From Smittium culicis (Eukaryota; Kickxellomycota; Harpellomycetes; Harpellales; Legeriomycetaceae), in assembly GCA_001970855.1 (NCBI GenBank), contig LSSN01000833.1:2471-14679 (forward strand): a stretch of DNA of 12,209 nucleotides, read 5' to 3'. Positions 1-6,422 of this stretch are shown here, piece after piece. The notes under the pieces were generated by a model. It saw only the letters and a list, made by a program, of their open reading frames with translations. It was not told the DNA's origin and did no database searches. Numbering within the stretch: the stretch's first letter is position 1; each line of letters begins with the position of its first letter. The translations under genes were made by a program, and so were the position numbers.

Positions 1-590
1 AATCCATTGTTATCGGTATACTCTCTTTCATATAGCGAACAGTTTGAATTAGAAACAACAAACATATTGGCTTTTTTTAAAAGACTATCAAAAGGGCCTC
101 CAGTCTCTCCCCATCCTGCAGCTGTTGGAACCATATCATCAGTTATTGGCAAGTCATATATTTTTGCAAAAGAAGTCACAGACGTGTCTACAGGATCTTT
201 TAGTTCTAATATAGCTATATCATTAATATCGGTAAATGGTCTTTCATATACAGGGTGTGGAACAACTGATTTAACATTGAAATTGGTTTGCTTGATATTA
301 TATAGATCCTCTTGCCCATATCCTACAGTGAAATTACCGGCGGGAAAAGTGTTAAATAAACCATTATATATACAATGAGCTGCAGTTACAACATGTTTGC
401 TTGTTACTAATAAACCACCACAAAAGCTCCATGTATTACTTCTCGCGATATCTATGGAAGAGATATATGGGAATTCAGATACTTTAGCATATGACCCATT
501 TACTATTCTTGGAGTGCGCGAAGATTGTGTGGAAATTCGGGCTGATATAACCGATGCTATAAAGATTGAGTAGATTGATAATTTCATCAT
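1..590 (-). CDS. Secreted trypsin-like serine protease (S1 family), 3' part cut by window edge
   Basis: A reading frame runs unbroken for 196 codons from ATG at 590 down to the window edge. Residues 1-17 form a signal peptide (basic/hydrophobic, ending VISA). A short propeptide ends TPR at residue 28, followed by the mature N-terminus IVNG (29-32), so activation would be by trypsin-like cleavage after Arg28. Family motifs follow in order: CGG (57-59), TAAHC with catalytic His72, DIAIL with catalytic Asp124, and AAGWG (157-161). Cys57 and Cys73 match the conserved disulphide around the histidine. NGS (31), NFT (86) and NCS (183) are possible N-glycosylation sites. The GDSGGP serine motif and specificity pocket lie beyond position 1, so trypsin versus chymotrypsin specificity cannot be read. 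The start is double (ATG at 590 and 587); I chose the first. No intron is seen. At about 35% G+C it is much richer than its surroundings. The likely role is extracellular protein digestion. An ORF on the opposite strand at 7-378 is its antisense shadow. Confidence 0.95.
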   Translation of the reverse strand, partial: MMKLSIYSIFIASVISARISTQSSRTPRIVNGSYAKVSEFPYISSIDIARSNTWSFCGGLLVTSKHVVTAAHCIYNGLFNTFPAGNFTVGYGQEDLYNIKQTNFNVKSVVPHPVYERPFTDINDIAILELKDPVDTSVTSFAKIYDLPITDDMVPTAAGWGETGGPFDSLLKKANMFVVSNSNCSLYEREYTDNNG

Positions 591-835
591 TGTGAGATAA
601 ATCTTTTTCTTTAAGGATTAATCAATCAAGAAAAAAATATGCAGATGGACGCTGAATCATTTTAGACAAAGATCTTGCGAGTTAATATAGTTTTTTAATC
701 TTTTCCAAATATATTTCTCAGCTTGGAAAATAGGTATATTGAAATCATTTATTCTTTTTTCAAAATATAGCACAAGATACTAAATTTGTAGACCCTACCA
801 GCTGTAGTATCCTATTATTTTCATAATCTAGACTA
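591..835. other. Upstream region of the protease gene
   Basis: No coding potential is seen. This stretch should hold the promoter of the minus-strand protease. Read on the minus strand, a TATATTAA lies at 689-682, about 95 bases before the ATG, but such strings are common by chance at this A+T content. The bases just before the ATG are A-rich. Around 788-833 there is weak similarity to a family 1 right end, possibly an eroded fragment. Confidence 0.4.
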
Positions 836-1007
836 TTATTCCTTTCTCAGACAGCAAACTGTTTTTGGACTTACAAAGCCTAGCTAACTGCGTTCAATAA
901 AAATGATTTAATTAAGAGACTACTTCAAATATAATTTTGTAGTAAAATACTAACAAATATTAAAAAACCTTACAAAAAATCAACGACTCGACGGATTCTT
1001 TATTTAA
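836..1007 (-). mobile_element. piggyBac-type MITE, family 1, copy 1 (eroded, reversed)
   Basis: The right end faces left: TTAT, then CCTTTCTCAGACAGCA, then a core TAGCTAACTGCGTTCAATAA that matches the same part of the copy at 3357-3582 almost base for base. The far end keeps GACGG and then TTAA at 1004-1007, which is also the left TTAA of the next copy. At about 172 bp it is shorter than the usual 195-197. No ORF. It lies only 245 bases upstream of the protease start codon. Confidence 0.65.
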
Positions 1008-1200
1008 CCCTTTCCTGTCTAGTTATCATTAAAAAAATCAATTTTATGATTCGTTAATGGTTTGTAAATAAATTTAACATTTGCTGTTATTATAATAAAA
1101 GTTAATAATTCTAATGGTATCAGGATTAGGGCGTTTTAATCGAATTTATTTTAATACATTTTATAGACCAAAAATAGTCTACCGCCCGTGAAAGGGTTAA
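1004..1200 (+). mobile_element. piggyBac-type MITE, family 1, copy 2 (forward)
   Basis: Flanked by TTAA at 1004-1007 and 1197-1200. The left end reads CCCTTTCCTGTC and the right end AAAAATAGTCTACCGCCCG followed by TGAAAGGG. The length of 197 bp including both TTAAs is the family standard. The subterminal inverted repeat TAGAC...GTCTA is intact. No coding capacity, so it would depend on a transposase supplied elsewhere. It shares its left TTAA with copy 1. Confidence 0.85.
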
Positions 1201-1300
1201 ATAGAATTGTCATAGAATTAATTTATCTAAAAAGGAAATTCTTACAATAGTGCTACTACCTCCATTCAACTACGGATTTATCTTTGCGAGAAATTTTTAT

Positions 1301-1432
1301 TTACCACTTTCCCGAATGGTTGTTTTTTTTGCCTAATTAGTAAATTATTTTTTTTTTTCACGGAATTTTATTAATAAGATAGCAAAAAGTAATATAATTC
1401 TATAAATAAAATAATTACCAGGCTCTTTTTAA
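1301..1432 (-). mobile_element. Possible eroded MITE, reversed
   Basis: Starts TTACCACTTTCCCGAATGG, which resembles a CCCTTTC-type terminus with its TTAA, and stops at the TTAA at 1429-1432 that opens the next copy. The interior matches neither family well. It could be a decayed family 2 right end or chance similarity. Confidence 0.25.
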
Positions 1433-1623
1433 TCTTCTTCCGATCAACATTATTACAAAAATTGAATTTATTAATTTGTTTATGAATTATAAGAAAATTT
1501 ATTATTTAATTTAAAAATCATTAAATCAATACTTTTAATAGCCTCGGTATTAAATTAAATAGACGATTATACTTGGTTATATTTGGTAGATCAAAAATAG
1601 TCTACCGCTTAAAATAGGGTTAA
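1429..1623 (+). mobile_element. piggyBac-type MITE, family 1, copy 3 (eroded, forward)
   Basis: The left end after TTAA reads TCTTCTTCCGATCAACATT, diverged from CCCTTTCCCGTCCAACACT. The interior (TTTATGAATTATAAG, then GCCTCGGTATTAAA) and the right end (TTTGGTAGATCAAAAATAG, TCTACCGC, AGGG, TTAA at 1620-1623) are clearly family 1. Its 195 bp length fits. It is older than most of its neighbours, judging by its substitutions. Confidence 0.75.
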
Positions 1624-2072
1624 ATAATCCCCTATATAGTTTTAAAGTGGAAAAAACTGCGTGAGCTGAAATTACCCAAAAAATAATCTATATATTATTA
1701 TTATTTAGCAAATAGGTAAATGAAAAAATAGAAATTGCTCATAATTTCACCAAATACTGTCACAATATCATGATCACTAATCATCACTCAGTCTAATAAT
1801 ATTTAGAGAAAATAAGTTCTCTATTCTATCAGAAACCCATAAATAATGAGGTACAAAAATATGACGTAAAATGTTATAAGTTTAAGAAGTAAATATGAAA
1901 TAGTATCGAAGAAGCTAAATATTTTTGTGTAAAACTTCCCTACTAATCAATTTTACACTTATTTTTAATCTCTTTTGAATATAACATCGATTAGATTATA
2001 ATAATAAATCATCAAGTTAATCTAAACAGAATTTTCATACAAATTGTGTAATAAAATATTTTTTCGCTTCTC
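1624..2072. other. A+T-rich spacer without recognised genes
   Basis: About 450 bases between MITE copies. All frames are broken by frequent stops. No complete element, RNA gene or CRISPR-like array is recognised. Confidence 0.6.
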
Positions 2073-2130
2073 CTAACCCTTTCGCATGCAATAATTTTTA
2101 AGAAAAAAAATCCATTGATTCGTTGACGAT
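2073..2130 (+). mobile_element. Family 1 MITE left fragment, interrupted by the next copy
   Basis: CTAA at 2073-2076 is followed by CCCTTTCGCATGCAATAATTT and an interior ending GATTCGTTGACGATTT, the family 1 left third. It stops where a reversed copy begins at 2131. After that copy ends at 2325, the bases TATAAATAATAGATATTATT (2321-2340) resume the expected family 1 interior, so the reversed copy probably inserted into this one. The rest of the host element beyond about 2350 is not recognisable. Confidence 0.5.
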
Positions 2131-2325
2131 TTAGACCATTCCTGGGCAGCTGACGGCTCTTGATCTACGAAATCTAGCTTAATGAATTCTGAAAAGGTAT
2201 ACTAATTCCGAAACTCAATTAATCGCCTGATGCTGTAAAATAGAAATGATTTTAGAAATCCTTTTGAATCATCAGCGAATCAATATAGTCAATTTATTTA
2301 AGAGCGTTGGACCGATAACGTATAA
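2131..2325 (-). mobile_element. piggyBac-type MITE, family 1, copy 4 (reversed, nested)
   Basis: Starts TTAG at 2131, then ACCATTCCTGGGCAGC, which aligns base for base with the reversed family 1 right end, followed by CTCTTGATCTACGAAATCTAGC. It ends GCGTTGGACCGATAACG plus ATAA at 2322-2325, a mutated left terminus. Length 195 bp. Both boundary TTAAs carry one change, so it is fairly old. Confidence 0.75.
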
Positions 2326-2392
2326 ATAATAGATATTATTTGTTGAAGCGAAAAATTTTCAATCAAAATTTTCCTACCCTTTAATTTCATCT

Positions 2393-2589
2393 TTAACCCT
2401 TTCCCGTCCAACACTCTTTAAAATAGCAAGCTTATTAATTCGGTAGTCATTTATAAGATATTTTATTATTTGCTTTTATTTAGTATTATACATATATTTT
2501 CTAAGGCCTTGAGATTAATCCATTTTCATTGAACGCAGTTGGCTATATTTGGTGGTTCAAAAATAGTCTACCGCGCAGGAAAAGGTTAA
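2393..2589 (+). mobile_element. piggyBac-type MITE, family 1, copy 5 (forward)
   Basis: TTAA at 2393-2396, left terminus CCCTTTCCCGTCCAACACTC (near-consensus), interior with a GGCCTTGAGATTAA segment, right end TTGGCTATATTTGGTGGTTC then AAAAATAGTCTACCGCGC, and TTAA at 2586-2589. Length 197 bp. It opens the long train of abutting elements and shares its right TTAA with the next one. Confidence 0.9.
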
Positions 2590-2969
2590 CCATATCACAG
2601 GCGATATAATATTTTTGATCCAATAAATTTAGCAAACAGACAAGATAAAAGCAACTCAATTCCGAGGCCTTTAGAAATATTACCCCTTTCACGGGCAGAC
2701 GACTTTTTATGATCTACCAAATTTAGCAAATTAGATTAATTAAAAGTAACATATCTCCGATGTCTTAAGAATAATTGGTTAGTTGTTAAGTAGTAGTAAA
2801 TAAAAAATATACTTATAAATAATAAAAGAATCAATAAATTGATTTTTTCAAAGAGTATTGAACGGGAAAAGGTTAATTTATCGTAATATAGTAGCAAATA
2901 ATAAATTTGCTTATAAAGAATAAACGAATCTTTTTTTTTTTTTAGTACTGCTGGAAGGGAAAGGGCTAA
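2586..2969 (-). mobile_element. piggyBac-type MITE, family 1, copy 6 (reversed), split by a nested copy
   Basis: The right-end half lies at 2586-2679: TTAACCATATCACAGGCG, then ATATTTTTGATCCAATAAAT, then AATTCCGAGGCCTTTAG. The left-end half lies at 2877-2969: GCAAATAATAAATTTGCTTA, AACGAATC, CTGGAAGGGAAAGGG and CTAA at 2966-2969. The two halves fit end to end to give about 191 bp, a full element, once the nested copy at 2680-2876 and one TTAA are taken out. It shares terminal TTAA sites with its neighbours on both sides. Confidence 0.8.
2680..2876 (-). mobile_element. piggyBac-type MITE, family 1, copy 7 (reversed, nested inside copy 6)
   Basis: Bounded by TTAC at 2680-2683 (one base off TTAA) and TTAA at 2873-2876. 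The terminus CCCTTTCACGGGCAGACGAC and inner TTTATGATCTACC mark the right end; AGAGTATTGAACGGGAAAAG marks the left end. Exactly 197 bp. It interrupts copy 6 in its A+T-rich middle, so it must be the younger of the two. Confidence 0.85.
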
Positions 2970-3165
2970 TCATTTCACGGGTGGTAGACTATTTTTGATC
3001 TATCAAAAGTAGCCAACTGTTTTAAATTAAAATAGTTTAATCCCGCGAGTTCACAAGATTTTTTGGCTTATAGTATTTTAAAAGCAAATGAAAATTTTTT
3101 TTAAATCATAAGCGAATCAATAAATTTGGTTCCAATTCTCTTTGAAAAAATGTATTTAGAGTTAG
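2966..3165 (-). mobile_element. piggyBac-type MITE, family 1, copy 8 (reversed)
   Basis: Begins at the CTAA shared with copy 6 and reads TCATTTCACGGGTGGTAGAC, then TATTTTTGATCTATCAAAAG, a well-kept right end with the subterminal inverted repeat GGTAGA...TCTATC. The interior has AAATCATAAGCGAATCAATA. The last 25 bases, the family left end, are heavily changed, and the element stops at TTAG (3162-3165), which opens the family 2 copy. Length about 200 bp. Confidence 0.75.
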
Positions 3166-3360
3166 CCCTTTCCGGCGCCAACTCAATTTAACATCTTTAA
3201 AAATAATTATTGGATATGTCTACTTCAAATAATTTTTTATTGGATATACTAACGTTAATATACAGTAAAATATCAACATAATATATTAATTTATCAAATT
3301 TTCGTTTTATTGGATAGCTTTGGTATTTCAAAAAAAGCCAATCACCCCTGAATGAGTTAA
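3162..3360 (+). mobile_element. piggyBac-type MITE, family 2, copy 1
   Basis: TTAG at 3162-3165 then CCCTTTCCGGCGCCAACTC; right end GCTTTGGTATTTCAAAAAAA, GCCAATCACCCCTGAATGAG, TTAA at 3357-3360. Length 199 bp. Only the terminal bases resemble family 1; the interior is different and contains TTATTGGATA three times (from 3207, 3237 and 3307). It closely parallels the element at 6223-6422. It is wedged between family 1 copies, sharing TTAA sites on both sides. Confidence 0.75.
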
Positions 3361-3582
3361 CCCTTTTCCGGGCGGTAGACTATTTTTGACACACAAGATA
3401 TAGCCAACAGCGTTCAATAAAAATACTTTAATTCCGAGGCATTAAGAATTATTGGTATATTTTATATTAAAAAAAAATAATAAAATTGCTTTTAAACCAT
3501 AAACCAATAATAAAATTGCTTTTAAACCATAAACCAATAATAGAATTGGTTTTTTGAAGAGTGTTGGACGGGAAAGGGTTAA
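3357..3582 (-). mobile_element. piggyBac-type MITE, family 1, copy 9 (reversed, with internal duplication)
   Basis: Starts at the TTAA shared with the family 2 copy: CCCTTTTCCGGGCGGTAGAC, then TATAGCCAACAGCGTTCAAT and ATTCCGAGGCATTAAG. Ends GAGTGTTGGACGGGAAAGGG plus TTAA at 3579-3582, a near-consensus left end. It is 226 bp rather than about 196 because a 30-bp segment is present in two exact tandem copies. It closes the train of abutting elements. Confidence 0.9.
3481..3540. repeat. Two exact 30-bp tandem units inside MITE copy 9
   Basis: Positions 3481-3510 and 3511-3540 are identical base for base; a diverged partial third unit (TAGAATTGG...) follows. Subtracting one unit brings the host element to the standard family length, so the duplication happened within the element. 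The two units have no differences, which suggests a recent event. Confidence 0.9.
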
Positions 3583-3713
3583 AGTCTTAATAGCGCATAA
3601 TATATAAAAGTTATATATTTTATAATTTCAGTGATTTATTCGTTATTAAAAATAGTCTAGCGAATAATTTAATAGCCTAAAATAACAAATTTAATTATGA
3701 TTTTACGCAAGTA

Positions 3714-3899
3714 TTAACCCTTTCCCGTCCATCACTCTTTAAAAAAATTAAATTTATGATTTATAAGTAAATTTATTATTTACTGTAATTATACAGCAGG
3801 GTAATAATTCCTAATTCCTCGGGATTAAGGATTTATAATTGAGCACAATTGGCTATACCTGGTGGGCCAAAAATAGTCTACTGCCCGTGAAAGGATTAA
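3714..3899 (+). mobile_element. piggyBac-type MITE, family 1, copy 10 (forward)
   Basis: TTAA at 3714-3717, left end CCCTTTCCCGTCCATCACTC, middle ATTCCTCGGGATTAAGG, right end ATTGGCTATACCTGGTGGGC, AAAAATAGTCTACTGCCCG, TGAAAGGA, TTAA at 3896-3899. 186 bp; about 10 bases are missing next to the left end, where the usual ATTGATTCGTTT segment is shortened. No ORF. Confidence 0.88.
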
Positions 3900-3912
3900 A
3901 GCATTGATGTCG

Positions 3913-4112
3913 AAAATTGTATAGCGTATCACGCGTATATTCCTCATTCGATTGAATTTTTAGATTTGCTGATGATTTATAAGTAAATTTATATTTTTTA
4001 TATAATAAATTAAATAAATAATCGAATTATAGTATTAATTCATTTATTTTATTTGGATACAGTTTGTCTGATTCAGTTGACCAAAATCGTCTATCACATA
4101 TAAAAATGGTAG
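3913..4112 (+). mobile_element. Probable strongly eroded family 1 MITE
   Basis: GATGATTTATAAGTAAATTT at 3971-3990 matches the family 1 interior well. About 100 bases on, TTGTCTGATTCAGTTGACC and AAAATCGTCTATCACA sit where TTGGCTATATTTGGTAGATC and AAAAATAGTCTACCGC would be. Neither terminus nor TTAA is preserved, so the ends given are estimates from family length. Confidence 0.4.
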
Positions 4113-4264
4113 ATATATAATATATAATATTGAGGTTACATAAAGTTCAAAGACTAGTAAAGCTTAACACTATATTATGGTCCTATTTGTGATAGAAATA
4201 AAACTAATATAGATATCTGGAAAAGTAAACAACTATAAAAAATTAAACTCTCCACAAAAGGGTA

Positions 4265-4322
4265 CTAACCATTTCACGTCCAAAAATTTTTACTTGAAGA
4301 AAAAATACTGTCCTTGCGTTCT
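4265..4322 (+). mobile_element. Possible left-end fragment of a family 1 MITE
   Basis: CTAA at 4265-4268 followed by CCATTTCACGTCCAAAAATT, which resembles the left end of the copy at 5992. Nothing of the element beyond about 50 bases can be traced before the next copy begins at 4323. It may have been truncated by that insertion. Confidence 0.35.
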
Positions 4323-4519
4323 TTATCCTTTTCATGTCCAATAACCTTTGATATAATCAATTTATTGATTAGTTTGCTATTTTCAATGGAATTTACTATA
4401 TGATATTATATTTTACTATGCCAATATATCATAAGGTTTCGGAATTAAAGCATTTTAATTTAACATCATTGGCTATATTTTGTAGATCAATAATAGTCTA
4501 CCGCGCGGCAAAGGGTTGA
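4323..4519 (+). mobile_element. piggyBac-type MITE, family 1, copy 11 (forward)
   Basis: TTAT at 4323-4326, left end CCTTTTCATGTCCAATAACC, middle TTTCGGAATTAAAGCATTTT, right end ATTGGCTATATTTTGTAGAT, CAATAATAGTCTACCGCGCG, CAAAGGG, TTGA at 4516-4519. 197 bp. Both target-site copies carry a substitution. It abuts the next element through the TTGA. Confidence 0.85.
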
Positions 4520-4713
4520 CCCTATCCCATCCAGCACTCTTTGAAAAAAAATGAATTTATTGATCCGTTTATGATTAATAATGAAACTAGCTATTTGCTG
4601 TTATTTTACACATAAAAATACTTTTTAAAGCCTCAGAATAAAATAATTTTAATTGAAAACTGTTGGCTATATTTTGTAGCTCAAAAGCAGTCTTCAACAC
4701 GGGAAAGGGTTAA
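4516..4713 (+). mobile_element. piggyBac-type MITE, family 1, copy 12 (forward)
   Basis: The shared TTGA at 4516-4519 is followed by CCCTATCCCATCCAGCACTC. Interior GATCCGTTTATGATTAATAA and AAAGCCTCAGAATAAAA, right end CTGTTGGCTATATTTTGTAG, then CAACACGGGAAAGGG and TTAA at 4710-4713. 198 bp. In the right subterminal region AATAGTCTACCGC has become AGCAGTCTTCAACA. Same orientation as copy 11, forming a head-to-tail pair. Confidence 0.85.
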
Positions 4714-5991
4714 AAAGTAATCTTTATTCATTTTATCTCTAGGCTGCTATATTATTTTAATCGTTAATTTATTTTATATGATCTATGGAGACATTTTTCT
4801 CACTAAAATCAATTAATATTTCATAAAAAGGCGTTTATTCTTTAATTGTTTTTAATTTATTATTTTTAAGAATCAAATAACCAATCTAAGCTTAAAAAAT
4901 TGTTTATTTTAATTGCTATTACATTATATATTGACTCTTAATCACTCACAATTATTATAAAAACCATTAGAGAAATAACCTATTTAAAAAAAATATATGT
5001 TTAGTTAAATTACAGTGCAAAATATAAGATGATTTGTATTGATATATTAAACTTTAACTATATTATTGATCAAAATTAAAAACTAAAACATGAATTACAA
5101 AAAAAATAAATCGCGAAAAATTCCAAGTCTAGTCAAGTAAATAAAACTATAATAACTATCTGACAGTTATATAGCCAATCGAAAATGAGTGAAACTGCCT
5201 ACTATCAAAAAAGAAATTCCCCATAAAGCAACACAGTGTATATTAAGCACCGAGACAAATTTTAATCTTATTTCTTTTAGTATTTATTGTTTTTTGTTCT
5301 AAATTTAGTCAACTTTTATGGTAAAAATCAGTCTGCTTTTGAGCATGAAAAATTTAAAAAATGGGTAAAGTGTTTATAATTATAATGAATGTAAGAGTTT
5401 TTGTATATTGCTTGTTATCAAGTATAGTCTTTTTATTTTGCCTTATAAGATATTTGTATTTTTACTGCTAAGGCTCTTAGCGTAAATTTATGGTTATCCT
5501 TCTTTTTAATTGCGATAAATGCTGATATTTTTATCATGCCGATTTGGTGAAGAATTTATCAACATCTTTATTCAATTTTATTCTTAATATATTATTAATC
5601 TGATTTTTTTGTTTTTTTTTTATTTAACCCAAAAATATTAATTAGTATATTTTTAATTTATTAATCAATGTTTATATTAATTATACTCTCTTTTACATTG
5701 TTATTACATTTATAATAAGTCTTTTTTTTATTTATGGTGACTATTATTTATCTCTTTTCTCAATCCTTAAGATAAAAAGATAAGAATATTAATTTTTATG
5801 TTCTCTTAAAATTTATTTAATTTTTTTAAACTTTTTAATATTTAGATGTGAGATGATTTACTCTATTATCCTCATGTAATTGTACACACGCTTTTGTCCA
5901 GCTTTTTTTCTTTGTATGATTTAAATTTAAATTAGTATCATATTTATTAACGTATTTGTTTACTAGACCACTTATCATTAAATTAAGCTCT
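4714..5991. other. A+T-rich spacer, no gene recognised
   Basis: About 1.3 kb. The first part is A-rich on the plus strand and the part from about 5380 is T-rich. The longest open stretches are about 30 codons, which is expected by chance here; one hydrophobic example lies near 5461-5552. The part at about 5150-5345 shows faint similarity to 10895-11075. Confidence 0.5.
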
Positions 5992-6186
5992 TTAACCCTT
6001 TTCAGTCCAAAAATCTTAAAAAAATATATTAATTGATTCTTTTTTTACTTGTATTTAAAATTTTTATTAGTTGATTATCTAAATTTTCAGATTATTGATT
6101 GATTCTCAGATTTAAATAATTTTTATGGTATTTAGTTTGTTGAATTATGTAGATGAAAAACTGATAACCACCCGTGAAAGGGATAA
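5992..6186 (+). mobile_element. piggyBac-type MITE, family 1, copy 13 (diverged subtype)
   Basis: TTAA at 5992-5995, left end CCCTTTTCAGTCCAAAAATC, right end GTTGAATTATGTAGATGAAA then CCACCCGTGAAAGGGATAA at 6168-6186. 195 bp. The interior is more diverged than in other copies, and the right subterminal CAAAAATAGTCTACCGC is reduced to GAAAAACTGATAACCACC. It may represent a separate branch together with the fragment at 4265. Confidence 0.75.
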
Positions 6187-6222
6187 TATGAGGTACTCTA
6201 TTGAGAAGCGGAGCTTTTTCTA

Positions 6223-6422
6223 TTAACCCTTTCTGGGGCTATCACCTTTAAAGTTATTTAAAAAATAATAATTGGATAATCTATATTATATTTATTACTT
6301 ATTGGATATATATAATTCATCAGCCAATAATTTATTATTATCTTAAATTAATTTATCATGTCTTTTGGTTGGACAGCTTAGTTAGTTCAAAAATAAAAGC
6401 CAACCGCACATAGAAGGATTAA
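6223..6422 (+). mobile_element. piggyBac-type MITE, family 2, copy 2
   Basis: TTAA at 6223-6226, then CCCTTTCTGGGGCTATCACC; right end TTTTGGTTGGACAGCTTAGT, AGTTCAAAAATAAAAGCC, AACCGCACATAGAAGGA, TTAA at 6419-6422. 200 bp. The interior contains ATTGGATA twice (from 6271 and 6301) and GGTTGGACA at 6367, matching the motif spacing of the copy at 3162-3360. It lies 37 bases after copy 13. Confidence 0.8.

Noticed and set aside
7..378. 123-aa plus-strand ORF
   Set aside because: It is the antisense shadow of the minus-strand protease, whose frame carries all the S1 motifs; the plus-strand version begins with a TTG and has no recognisable features.
682..689. TATATTAA on the minus strand as a TATA box of the protease gene
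   Set aside because: Position is plausible but such strings occur many times by chance in this window; no initiator or other support.
788..833. ACCCTACCAGCTGTAGTATC... as a further reversed MITE right end
   Set aside because: Some spacing agrees with the family right end but identity is low and there is no TTAA; could be a remnant, not callable.
836..4713. CRISPR array or other spaced-repeat system as an explanation for the repeats
   Set aside because: The units are about 195 bp, occur in both orientations, are flanked by TTAA and are related along their whole length; there is no constant repeat with variable spacers and no cas gene.
5461..5552. Open plus-strand stretch of about 30 codons, hydrophobic, looking like a membrane segment
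   Set aside because: About a hundred stop-free stretches of 30 codons are expected by chance in 12 kb at this A+T content; no start, no continuation and no family match.
5624..5645. TTTAACCCAAAAATATTAAT, resembling a MITE tip
   Set aside because: Only TTAACCC matches; no partner terminus about 190 bases away.
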